From Onthovicinus sp900555545 (GTDB taxonomy: Bacteria; Bacillota; Clostridia; Oscillospirales; Acutalibacteraceae), in the NCBI GenBank assembly GCA_949296915.1, contig CASFPX010000009.1:42980-106979 (forward strand): a DNA stretch of 64,000 nt. The letters run 5' to 3'. The translations under genes were made by a program, and so were the position numbers. Positions within the stretch are counted from its first letter, which is position 1; the number at the start of each line of letters is the position of its first letter. Below, piece after piece: positions 8,594 through 16,823 of this stretch. The notes beneath the pieces are model-generated. The model was not told the origin of the DNA, searched no databases, and saw only the letters and a list, made by a program, of their open reading frames with translations.

Positions 8594-9364
8594 TCAGGAC
8601 TCCTGATAATGGCTATAATACGTTAAATCAATGCTGCCGCCCACGGTGATTGTATCACCGGAGTGGAGCGTGAGCTCGTCATCGGCTGGGTTGCCGTTGA
8701 CAAAAGTGCCGGATTTGGAGCCGCAGTCCACAATCTGGAAATGGTGGCCGTCCCCGGTGATCAGCGCATGGCGGCGCGAAACGGCCGGATAGGTGATGCG
8801 GATGTCGCAATCCTCCCCGCGGCCGATCAGATACTGCGGCCGGCCGGAATCCAGGTAGACCACATTCCCAGCCGCATCCACTATGGCGGGCCGTCCGCTG
8901 CGCGAGGACTTTTTGGGCTCTGGGACAGCCACGGTATCCTCCTCCGGGACAGCCGCATCAGGCGCGGAGAAGAACATGACTGCGTCGCCGAACATCAGGG
9001 CATCCCCGTCGTTGAGATAAGTTTTGCCGTTGATACGCTGCGCATTGACAAAGGTGCCGGAGTGGGAGCCGGTGTCCGTCACAGTCCAGCCGTTGCGCCT
9101 GCGTGAGATCACGGCGTGAAAGCGGGATACCGTACCGTAGGCGAGCGTGATATCGCAGGATTTGCTGCGGCCGATGGAGGTCTCCCACTTGTCCAGGAAA
9201 ATTTTGTCGCCGTTCACGGCGTTGACCAGGATCCCCATCGGTTTGTTTCGCGGACGGTTCCGGATCAGGGAGATGGTGCAGCGCAGCACCAGGATGATGG
9301 CGATCGCCGGCAGCACAATCCGCCCGGCGGCGCTCAGGTAGTTGAGCATCTGCGTGATATCCAC
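8594..9364 (-). CDS. Membrane-anchored protein with two FHA domains
   Basis: 256 residues starting at GTG 9364, chosen because AAGGAGG lies 8 bases upstream; an ATG further out has no RBS. One N-terminal transmembrane helix is followed by a first FHA domain (SIGRSKSCDITL, SRFHAVI, SHSGTFVN) and a second (LIGRGEDCDIRI, SRRHALI, SKSGTFVNG). FHA domains bind phosphothreonine peptides, so this is probably a phospho-dependent adaptor for the cell-wall synthase encoded downstream. The order FHA-SEDS-PBP recalls the fhaB-rodA-pbpA operon of actinobacteria, but no Ser/Thr kinase is encoded here. Confidence 0.85.
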   Translation of the reverse strand: MDITQMLNYLSAAGRIVLPAIAIILVLRCTISLIRNRPRNKPMGILVNAVNGDKIFLDKWETSIGRSKSCDITLAYGTVSRFHAVISRRRNGWTVTDTGSHSGTFVNAQRINGKTYLNDGDALMFGDAVMFFSAPDAAVPEEDTVAVPEPKKSSRSGRPAIVDAAGNVVYLDSGRPQYLIGRGEDCDIRITYPAVSRRHALITGDGHHFQIVDCGSKSGTFVNGNPADDELTLHSGDTITVGGSIDLTYYSHYQES

Positions 9365-9449
9365 AGCCACGGCCTCCTTCTCCCAATTTGGATATATATA
9401 TTTAAGCATAAGGCAAAATGGTTCAAAAGTCAAATTACAGCGGGCTAAA

Positions 9450-9476
9450 TTAACTTTTCGTTTACATTTTAGTAAA
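9450..9476 (+). promoter_or_regulatory. Pho-box-like direct repeats upstream of pstS
   Basis: Three TTAAC/TTTAC/GTAAA-type pentamers start at 9450, 9461 and 9472, exactly 11 bases apart. This matches the direct-repeat layout bound by PhoP-type regulators in Gram-positive bacteria. A PhoP/PhoR-like pair is encoded at the far end of the same operon, so the site would close an autoregulatory loop. Confidence 0.6.
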
Positions 9477-9595
9477 AAATAGGGCGGCAGATTTTAAAAA
9501 AGCTATAAGGCGGATCTAACATGCCTTTAACGTTCGTGCGGTAGGATATAAACATCCCGGGGGGGAGAGCCCCTCCGAATATAGGAGGATTCAGC

Positions 9596-10492
9596 ATGAA
9601 AAAAGGCATGAAAGCATTATTGGCGTTGACGATGACAGGGGCGGTGTTGACCGCAATGTTTGCCGGGTGCAGCAGCCCGAACAGCGGTACGGCCGTCGGT
9701 GGGAGCACCGCTCAGACGCAGGCGGGTTCCACCCTGAGCGGCAGCCTGAACCTGACCGGCTCCACTTCCATGGCGGATGTGAGCAATGCGCTGGCGGAAA
9801 AATTCCAGGAAAAGAACCCCGATGTTCAGATCTCCGTGGGCGGCAATGGATCGGGCGAGGCCCCCACCGCTGTGGACAGCGGCACGGCGCAGATCGGTCT
9901 GCTCTCCCGCGAGGTGAAGGACAGCGAAAATCCGGATCATTATGATATCTACAAGATCGGTCTGGATGGCATTGCCATCATCGTCAATCCGGAGAACGGT
10001 GTCTCCGAGCTGACGGTGGAACAGATCGGCCAGATCTATACCGGTGCGGTCACCAATTGGAAAGAACTCGGCGGAGCCGACCTTGCCATTGTCACGAGCG
10101 GCCGCGAGGCGGCATCCGGTACTCGCAGCGCCTTTGAGGAATTGGTGACGGCGGGCGGTGAGACGGTTCAGGACCGCTGCAAGTACGCCAGCGAGTACAA
10201 CTCCACCGGGGCGCTCAAGCAGGCGGTGGCCGGAAACCCCGGCGCAATCGGCTACGTCTCCCTCAGCTCCGTGGATGAGACAGTCAAGGCGCTTACGATC
10301 GAGGGCGTCGCCCCCAGTGAGGAGACAGTTAAGGATGGCTCCTACAAAATTCAGCGTCCGTTTATTATGATTACAAAAAAGGGGACAGAGGATGCGCTCA
10401 CCCGGGCGTTCCTGGAGTTCATCGCCTCGGCGGAGGGCCAGCAGATTATTTTGGATGACGGTGTTGTCCCCAGCCCAATTACCGTAAAATAA
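9596..10492 (+). CDS. pstS: Phosphate ABC transporter substrate-binding lipoprotein
   Basis: 298 residues with a lipoprotein signal (hydrophobic run then MFAGCSS, lipobox Cys near residue 23) and a short Gly/Ser/Thr linker. The PstS fold shows GSTSMADVSNAL (phosphate-binding loop), the SGREAASGTRSAFEEL segment and IGYVSLSSVD. It captures orthophosphate at the outer membrane face and passes it to PstCA. RBS TAGGAGG lies 8 bases before ATG. It is the first gene of the pst operon, under the Pho-box-like repeats. Confidence 0.95.
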   Translation: MKKGMKALLALTMTGAVLTAMFAGCSSPNSGTAVGGSTAQTQAGSTLSGSLNLTGSTSMADVSNALAEKFQEKNPDVQISVGGNGSGEAPTAVDSGTAQIGLLSREVKDSENPDHYDIYKIGLDGIAIIVNPENGVSELTVEQIGQIYTGAVTNWKELGGADLAIVTSGREAASGTRSAFEELVTAGGETVQDRCKYASEYNSTGALKQAVAGNPGAIGYVSLSSVDETVKALTIEGVAPSEETVKDGSYKIQRPFIMITKKGTEDALTRAFLEFIASAEGQQIILDDGVVPSPITVK

Positions 10493-10515
10493 AAAGTATA
10501 TCGCCGAAAGAACAG

Positions 10516-10550
10516 CTGTATCGGCGGAGGGATTCCCTCCGCCGGTACAG
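10516..10550 (+). promoter_or_regulatory. Intercistronic hairpin between pstS and pstC
   Basis: A long GC-rich stem (core 10522-10531 against 10535-10544, extended by CTGTA/TACAG arms) with no T tract. Such hairpins after pstS commonly stabilise or partly end the message, so that the binding protein is made in excess; that role is inferred here. Confidence 0.6.
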
Positions 10551-10573
10551 GCATGTTGATAGGAAGGAATCCC

Positions 10574-11923
10574 ATGGAACAGAAACAACAGCATACCGGT
10601 ATGCTGGCGGATGCGCAGCGCGTCCGGCGGAATACCTGGATCAAAAAGGCCTTCGCCTTTGTTTTGTCCGCAGCGGCAATCGCCGGCTGGTTTCTCCCCG
10701 CCGCTGAATATATAACGGATACAACAGCCTATGCCGTAACAGCGTTTGGCTCCGTGTTCTCCCATCTGGTGTATCAGGGCGCGCCGGTCCCATTCCCGAT
10801 TGTGGAGAAAGTGCTGGCGATGGTAATCCCGGTGGCCGTTTTGGCGGGAGTGGTTTTACTGCTCTGCGGCCGCTGCAAGCATGCGGCGGGCTGCTATGGT
10901 GCCGGTGCGATAGCGGCGGCCGGATGGATGATGAATGCGGGTGGGATGGCCACGCAATTGACGGAATACGGCGCGCAGGGGAGTACCAGCAGCCTGCTGC
11001 CCGGCGTGGCGCTCATCCTTGCAGCCTGTATCCTCGCCCTGTTTTTGTGCGTGTGGGCGGATCGGACGGCTAGTGTGTCGGAGACGGTCTTTCTCCTGCT
11101 GGCGTGCGTCAGTGTGGGCAGCGTTGCATTTATCACCTTTTATATGTTTGCCCAGGGGCTGCCTGCCATCACGGAGATCGGCCTGATCGACTTCCTGTTT
11201 GGGACCCAGTGGGAGCCCACGGCTGAGCCGGCGCAGTTTGGGATCGCCTATATGGTGCTCGCCTCCGTGTTCGGCACGGCGGGAGCGATTGTGATCGGTG
11301 TGCCCATCGGATTGATGACGGCTGTATTCCTTGCGGAGCTGGCCCCCCGATGGATCCGCGTGGTTGTACGCCCGGCTGTGGAACTGCTCGCCGGGATCCC
11401 GTCCGTGATCTACGGCTTTTTCGGGATGCGGGTGATTGTACCCCTGCTGCGCGATCTTTTCCCAGGCAGGACAAACGGCGACAGTCTGCTTGCGGTCATC
11501 CTCATCTTAAGCGTCATGATCCTGCCCACCATCATCAATGTGGCGGAAAATTCGCTGCGCGCCGTGCCGCAGTCATATAAGGAGGCGTCCCTCGCCCTCG
11601 GCAATACACAGATCGGAACGATCTTTAAGGTGCAGATCCCCGCTGCCCGGTCGGGCATTTTGGCGGGCGTTGTGCTCGGTGTGGGCCGTGCCATCGGGGA
11701 GACGATGGCGATCATTATGGTTGCCGGTAACATCGTCCAGTTCCCGACGCTCTTTGGCGCGGTCCGTCCGCTGACCTCCGGCATCACCTTTGAGATGGGG
11801 TATGCCACCGGCCTGCACCGCCAGGCACTGTTTGGGATCGGGCTGGTGCTCTTTGCCTTTATCATGATTATCAACATTGTATTCAACCGCATCTCGGGAA
11901 AGGGGGCGCGTGAACGTGCGTAA
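10574..11923 (+). CDS. pstC: Phosphate ABC transporter permease with an added N-terminal membrane domain
   Basis: 449 residues; start at ATG 10574, placed by the AGGAAGGA box 6 bases upstream. The C-terminal 290 or so residues are standard PstC: six helices and the EAA-type loop (VPQSYKEASLALGNTQ, GRAIGETMAI) that docks onto PstB. Ahead of this lie about 150 extra residues with roughly four hydrophobic segments and a cysteine-containing loop (LLCGRCKHAAGC). Typical PstC is about 300 residues, so the N-terminal domain is an addition of unknown role. The downstream pstA start lies inside the pstC end. Confidence 0.9.
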   Translation: MEQKQQHTGMLADAQRVRRNTWIKKAFAFVLSAAAIAGWFLPAAEYITDTTAYAVTAFGSVFSHLVYQGAPVPFPIVEKVLAMVIPVAVLAGVVLLLCGRCKHAAGCYGAGAIAAAGWMMNAGGMATQLTEYGAQGSTSSLLPGVALILAACILALFLCVWADRTASVSETVFLLLACVSVGSVAFITFYMFAQGLPAITEIGLIDFLFGTQWEPTAEPAQFGIAYMVLASVFGTAGAIVIGVPIGLMTAVFLAELAPRWIRVVVRPAVELLAGIPSVIYGFFGMRVIVPLLRDLFPGRTNGDSLLAVILILSVMILPTIINVAENSLRAVPQSYKEASLALGNTQIGTIFKVQIPAARSGILAGVVLGVGRAIGETMAIIMVAGNIVQFPTLFGAVRPLTSGITFEMGYATGLHRQALFGIGLVLFAFIMIINIVFNRISGKGARERA

Positions 11924-12812
11924 AAAGACCGATTCACAGGCCGTTCCGGCCGGTTCCCTGCACCGCCGCAGGCCCCGCCCCGGCGACAATGCACTGCGCG
12001 CACTGATCTGGCTGTGCGCTGCGGTTACGGTGCTGGTTCTGGTATTCATCATCGGCCATATCCTGATCAACGGCCTGCCCCATATTTCGTGGGAATTTTT
12101 GACCTCCACCTATTCGGCCACCAAGAATGGCTCCAAGGGCATCCTGCCGATGATTCTGAACACGCTCTATGTGATTTTTATTACCCTGATTATCGCTGCG
12201 CCCATTGGGATCGGATGCGCCGTCTATCTGACGCAATATGCCAAACAGGGCAAATTAGTGCGGGTGATCCGCTTTACGACGGAGGTGCTCTCCGGCATCC
12301 CGTCGATCATCTTCGGCTTATTCGGATATGCGTTCTTCTGCATTAAGTTCCAGTGGGGGTACAGCATCCTGGCTGGGTGCTTTACCATGGCGATCTGCAT
12401 CCTGCCGACGATTGTCCGCACCACGGAGGAGGCTCTCCTGGCCGTGCCGGGCGGGTATCTGGAAGGGGCAATGGCGCTCGGCGCGCCTAAGATTCGTGTG
12501 ATTTTCTCCATCCTGCTGCCGTGCGCCATGCCGGGCATCCTGACGGCGGTAATCCTCGCAATGGGGCGGATTGTGGGCGAGACCGCGGCGCTGCTCTTTA
12601 CAGTCGGCGTATCGGGCTATGCCCTGCCGGATGAGATATTCGGCCATGTGATGGACCAGGGATGTACCCTCTCCCTGTTCCTGTACAATTCCGCCATGAA
12701 CGGCAAGGATCCGATCGGCGTCCCGTACGCCACCGCGGCGGTGCTTCTGATCCTCGTATTCCTGCTCAACAGGCTCGCTGGATTCCTGGCGCACCGGCTG
12801 CACAAACGGTAA
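11916..12812 (+). CDS. pstA: Phosphate ABC transporter permease PstA
   Basis: Second membrane subunit of the Pst importer, about 298 residues with six helices. Motifs: SGIPSIIFGLFGYAFF and the EAA loop VPGGYLEGAMALGAPK followed by GRIVGETAALLFT. Start chosen at GTG 11916, 9 bases after a GGGGG purine box; GTG 11910 is the alternative but sits only 3 bases from the box. The start overlaps the pstC stop by 8 bases, consistent with coupled translation. Confidence 0.92.
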   Translation: MRKKTDSQAVPAGSLHRRRPRPGDNALRALIWLCAAVTVLVLVFIIGHILINGLPHISWEFLTSTYSATKNGSKGILPMILNTLYVIFITLIIAAPIGIGCAVYLTQYAKQGKLVRVIRFTTEVLSGIPSIIFGLFGYAFFCIKFQWGYSILAGCFTMAICILPTIVRTTEEALLAVPGGYLEGAMALGAPKIRVIFSILLPCAMPGILTAVILAMGRIVGETAALLFTVGVSGYALPDEIFGHVMDQGCTLSLFLYNSAMNGKDPIGVPYATAAVLLILVFLLNRLAGFLAHRLHKR

Positions 12813-12839
12813 TTTATCACTACATTGGAGGACAGATTT

Positions 12840-13601
12840 ATGGACCAGCAGATCAAAATATCCATCCGGGATCTGAATTTATATTATAAGGAGTTTCACG
12901 CACTCAAGGGGATCAGCATGGAGATCCCGGAGCACCAGATCACAGCATTTATCGGGCCCTCCGGCTGTGGCAAGTCCACCTGTATCAAAACACTCAACCG
13001 CATGAACGATCTGGTGGAGGGCTGCCGTATTGAGGGGGAGATCCGCATCGACGGGGAGGATATCTATCACCCTGATACGGATGTCACACTCCTGCGCCGC
13101 CGTGCGGGCATGGTGTTCCAAAAGCCCAACCCTTTCCCGATGAGCGTCTATGACAATATCGCCTATGGGCCGCGTGTCCACGGGATCAAAAAGCGGTCGC
13201 AGCTCGACGAGATTGTGGAAAAATCCCTGCGCGAGGCGGCGCTGTGGGACGAGGTGAAGGACCGGCTCAAAAAGCCCGCGCTCGGACTCTCCGGCGGCCA
13301 GCACCAGCGGCTGTGTATCGCGCGCGCCCTGGCGGTGGAGCCGGAGATCCTGCTGATGGATGAGCCCACCAGCGCGCTCGACCCCATCTCCACCACTAAG
13401 ATCGAGGATTTGATGGCGGATTTAAAGCAAAAATATACGATCGTCATCGTCACCCACAATATGCAGCAGGCGGCCCGTATCAGTGACCGCACGGCCTTTT
13501 TCCTGCTGGGGGAACTGGTCGAGTACGACGAGACCGCCATTATGTTCAGTATGCCGCACGACAAGCGGACCGAAGACTATATCACCGGAAGGTTTGGATA
13601 A
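12840..13601 (+). CDS. pstB: Phosphate ABC transporter ATP-binding protein
   Basis: 253-residue cytoplasmic ATPase that powers phosphate uptake. Walker A is at residues 39-47 (GPSGCGKST), followed by the Q-loop FQKPNPFPMS, the signature LSGGQHQR, Walker B LLMDEPTSALDP and the His switch VTHNM. Length matches PstB. Start at ATG 12840, with TGGAGGA 7 bases upstream; an in-frame ATG at 12825 overlaps that RBS. Confidence 0.97.
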   Translation: MDQQIKISIRDLNLYYKEFHALKGISMEIPEHQITAFIGPSGCGKSTCIKTLNRMNDLVEGCRIEGEIRIDGEDIYHPDTDVTLLRRRAGMVFQKPNPFPMSVYDNIAYGPRVHGIKKRSQLDEIVEKSLREAALWDEVKDRLKKPALGLSGGQHQRLCIARALAVEPEILLMDEPTSALDPISTTKIEDLMADLKQKYTIVIVTHNMQQAARISDRTAFFLLGELVEYDETAIMFSMPHDKRTEDYITGRFG

Positions 13602-13615
13602 GAGGAGGAACAGCC

Positions 13616-14284
13616 ATGCCGAGAAATTTATTTGAACGTGAGATGCAGCAGCTACGGGCGGGGATCGTGGATATGGGCCACGATGTGGACCTGGTGTTGG
13701 GCGATACCATGGACGTGCTCAAACGGACGGACGCCGGGAGTGCGGCCAAAGTGGGCGAGCTCGAGCTGACGGTGGACCGGTATGAGCGCCGGTTGGAGGA
13801 TATGTGTGTGAATATTATCGCCCTGCAACAGCCGCTCGCCTCCGACTTGCGGACCATCACTGCGGCATTAAAAATTGTAACAGATATGGAAAGAATCTCG
13901 GATCAGTGTTATGATATATGTGAGCTGATCCAGACGCTCGCTGAGGGCGGCCATCCGATCCAGACGCCGCCTCGGATCCTGGAGATGATGAAATGTGCGC
14001 GCGGGATGTTTAATCTGGCACTGGATGCCTTTGTCTGCGGGGATGCGGACAAGGCGGAACAGGTGTGTGGCAGCGACGATACGGTCGACAAGCTCTTTTC
14101 CCAAGCTGTGTTGGAGGGGTGCTCCAACCTGTCGGGCGAGCTTGTGGAGATCCCGCGCGAGGTTGACTACCTGTTTATCGCCAAATATATTGAGCGGATT
14201 GCGGATCACGCCACCAATATTGCGGAATGGGTCCTGTTTATCAAGACAGGCCGGCACCCCGATTCCGGCGTGAAAGGAATGTGA
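13616..14284 (+). CDS. phoU: Phosphate signalling complex protein PhoU
   Basis: 222-residue all-helical protein made of two PhoU three-helix repeats. The metal-binding family motifs are visible as DLRTITAALKIVTDMERISD in repeat one and IAKYIERIADHATNIAEW in repeat two. PhoU links the Pst transporter with the sensor kinase and keeps the regulator off when phosphate is plentiful. It lies 14 bases after pstB and 4 bases before the response regulator. Confidence 0.95.
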   Translation: MPRNLFEREMQQLRAGIVDMGHDVDLVLGDTMDVLKRTDAGSAAKVGELELTVDRYERRLEDMCVNIIALQQPLASDLRTITAALKIVTDMERISDQCYDICELIQTLAEGGHPIQTPPRILEMMKCARGMFNLALDAFVCGDADKAEQVCGSDDTVDKLFSQAVLEGCSNLSGELVEIPREVDYLFIAKYIERIADHATNIAEWVLFIKTGRHPDSGVKGM

Positions 14285-14288
14285 AACG

Positions 14289-14996
14289 ATGGCACTGATC
14301 TACGTAGTGGATGATGAGGCCAATATCCGGCACCTTGCTGCACTGGGGCTACAGGATGCCGGATATGAGACGGTGGAGTTCTCCTCCGGCGGGGAGCTGC
14401 TTGCGGCCATCCCCACCCGGGAGCCCGACTGTGTGGTGCTCGACTGGATGATGCCGCAGCCGGACGGCTTGGAGGTGTGCCGCCGTATGCGTGCGGAGAA
14501 CCGCTGGCGCCACATCCCGGTGATTATGCTCACGGCGCGCTCGGATGAGGTGGATAAGGTTTTAGGTTTGGAACTGGGGGCGGACGACTATCTGACCAAG
14601 CCCTTCAGCGTCAAGGAGCTCGCAGCACGTGTGAAATCTTTGATCCGGCGCGGGGATTATCTGAGCGCAAAGGATGAATTGATCCGGCGCGGGGAGCTGG
14701 AGCTCGACTCCGCCCGCCACCGCGTGACCAAGAACGGGCAGGAGATTGCGCTGAGCCTGCGGGAGTATGAACTGCTCTATGAATTGATGAAACACCCGGG
14801 CCGTGTGCTCACGCGGGAGATCCTGCTCAACCGGGTGTGGCAGACTGACTTTGTAGGCGATACGCGCACGGTGGATGTTCACGTCCGCTACCTGCGGCAG
14901 AAGATCGAGGATGAGCCGGACAATCCGCGCTACATCCTTACGGTGCGCGGCGTAGGGTACCGGTTTGCGGAGCTGGAGGAGGGGCGAATCCAGTGA
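14289..14996 (+). CDS. phoP: OmpR-family response regulator, PhoP/PhoB-like
   Basis: 235 residues. The receiver domain has the acidic pair VVDDEAN, the phospho-acceptor Asp in VLDWMMP (about residue 54) and the conserved Lys in DDYLTKPFS. The C-terminal winged-helix DNA-binding domain shows LSLREYELLYELM and DVHVRYLRQKIE. Its place after pstSCAB-phoU points to control of the phosphate regulon through the repeats before pstS. Its stop overlaps the kinase start by 4 bases. Confidence 0.9.
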   Translation: MALIYVVDDEANIRHLAALGLQDAGYETVEFSSGGELLAAIPTREPDCVVLDWMMPQPDGLEVCRRMRAENRWRHIPVIMLTARSDEVDKVLGLELGADDYLTKPFSVKELAARVKSLIRRGDYLSAKDELIRRGELELDSARHRVTKNGQEIALSLREYELLYELMKHPGRVLTREILLNRVWQTDFVGDTRTVDVHVRYLRQKIEDEPDNPRYILTVRGVGYRFAELEEGRIQ

Positions 14997-16714
14997 AAAA
15001 GCGCTTTCTCTATATCGCGCTGGTCGCCGTATCGGCGAGCCTTGCGGTGATGCTTTTGCTCGCCGTCCCGCTGACAATGCACGTGTATCTGGGGGATATC
15101 CGGTCCCAGATGCAGGGGATGCTGGTGCTGATCGCCGGTGAGCAGGAGCAGATGGAGGCCGATCCGGCCGGTTTTGCCATTGAGCGCGGCGGACGGCTGG
15201 ACGGTACGGGCAGCGATATCCGGCTGACCATCCTGAACCGCGAGGGGGAGATTCTCGCGGACAGCCATACCGCCGACCGGTACAGCGAGGCGCAGGAGCA
15301 GGAGATTGTCCAAGCGCGAGCGGAGGGCTGGGGGGCCGCCATCCACCGGAGCAGCCGCACAGGCACCTATTGCTATTACGTAGCCTACGATAACGGCAGC
15401 TACATCTACCGCCTCTCCACCGAGGTATCGCAGATGGCTGCGGCTTTGGGAATCCTCTGTGTGAGCTGTGTGGCGGGGGCCGGCATCGGCCTTTTGACGG
15501 CGGGGCTGCTCTCCCGGTATTTTGCGCGGCGTTCGGCAAGGGATGTACACACGCTGGCCAAGGTGGCTAAAAAGGCTGCTTCGGGCGATTTGACGGTACG
15601 CGCCCGCATGGATGAGGACAGCGGGGAGCTGCGCGATATCGGCAACGCCGTGAACAAGCTGGCCAAGACGCTCGCCCGCAGGAACCGGGAACTGACCTCC
15701 GCCAATGACAACCTGAAAGCTGTGCTCCAGGGCGTCAAGGACGGTGTGGTGGCCGTCAATGGGGAGGATGGTGGGATCCTGATCCTGACGGATCACGCCC
15801 GGGAGATCCTCGGCGGAACGCCGCACCGGGGGGAGCGGCTCGAGGCGGTTGGCCCCAATTATATCTATGTGCGGGATGCGATGCGGCGCTCACGCGAGGA
15901 GGGGCGCCCGGTCGAGTGCGACGTCACAATCGGCGGGATGCCGGAAAAAACGGTCAGTATCTGGGCTGCACCGCTGGAGCAGGACGGCGGTGCGATCGCC
16001 GTCATTGCGGACGTCACCCACATGCGTGAGCTTGAGCGGATGCGCCGGGACTTTGTGGCCAACGTCACCCACGAGCTCAAGACGCCCCTGACCTCCATCC
16101 GCGGCTATGTGGAGCTGCTCAGCTCCGGCCGGCGGGATGAGCAGACGGCGCGTCAGTTTTACGAGATCATCGAGATTGAGGCCCAGCGGCTGGCCAACCT
16201 GATTGACGATCTGCTGGAGCTCTCCAGTATCGAACAGGCATCCGCACGCCCCAAGGCGGAGACGGTCCCAGTGGCTGCGGCTGTACGGGAGGTGTTTGAG
16301 CAGGTGACGCCCATGGCACAGAAGGCCGCGGTGGAACTGCACGCGAAGGTGCCGGAGGATTTGACCGTCACCATGACGCATAAACATTTGCAGGAGCTGT
16401 TGATGAATTTGACGGACAATGCCGTCAAGTACAATCGGTCCGGCGGACGGGTGACAGTGTGCGCCCGCCGGGAGCGGGAGCAGGTGACGATCACCGTATC
16501 CGATACGGGCATTGGCATCCCGCCGGAGAGCGTGGACCGCATCTTTGAGCGCTTTTACCGGGTGGATAAGGGGCGTTCGCGCGAGCTCGGCGGCACGGGA
16601 CTCGGGCTGTCGATCGTCAAGCATATCGCCGGGCTGTACGGGGGCTCGGTGCAGGTGAGCAGTACGCTGGGTGAGGGGACCGTATTTACGGTGCGCCTGT
16701 GGGACGGCCGGTAA
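14993..16714 (+). CDS. phoR: Sensor histidine kinase, PhoR-like
   Basis: 573 residues. There are two transmembrane helices (about residues 5-28 and 150-175) flanking an extracytoplasmic sensor of about 120 residues, then a HAMP-like linker, a PAS-like region, the HisKA helix with VTHELKTPLTS (phospho-His), and a HATPase domain (N box LTDNAVKYN, G boxes DTGIGIP and GGTGLGLS). It would phosphorylate the preceding regulator. GTG start at 14993 with a GGAGG box 9 bases upstream, overlapping phoP by 4 bases. Confidence 0.9.
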   Translation: MKKRFLYIALVAVSASLAVMLLLAVPLTMHVYLGDIRSQMQGMLVLIAGEQEQMEADPAGFAIERGGRLDGTGSDIRLTILNREGEILADSHTADRYSEAQEQEIVQARAEGWGAAIHRSSRTGTYCYYVAYDNGSYIYRLSTEVSQMAAALGILCVSCVAGAGIGLLTAGLLSRYFARRSARDVHTLAKVAKKAASGDLTVRARMDEDSGELRDIGNAVNKLAKTLARRNRELTSANDNLKAVLQGVKDGVVAVNGEDGGILILTDHAREILGGTPHRGERLEAVGPNYIYVRDAMRRSREEGRPVECDVTIGGMPEKTVSIWAAPLEQDGGAIAVIADVTHMRELERMRRDFVANVTHELKTPLTSIRGYVELLSSGRRDEQTARQFYEIIEIEAQRLANLIDDLLELSSIEQASARPKAETVPVAAAVREVFEQVTPMAQKAAVELHAKVPEDLTVTMTHKHLQELLMNLTDNAVKYNRSGGRVTVCARREREQVTITVSDTGIGIPPESVDRIFERFYRVDKGRSRELGGTGLGLSIVKHIAGLYGGSVQVSSTLGEGTVFTVRLWDGR

Positions 16715-16823
16715 GCCCGAAGCATCGACGGTCCATGGGGGGATCCTTCATAAGATAATGCGGTGCGTGCCGCTGAATATATAGGAAGCATACAGTCGAG
16801 TGAAGAGAAAAGAGGGAGATCAA

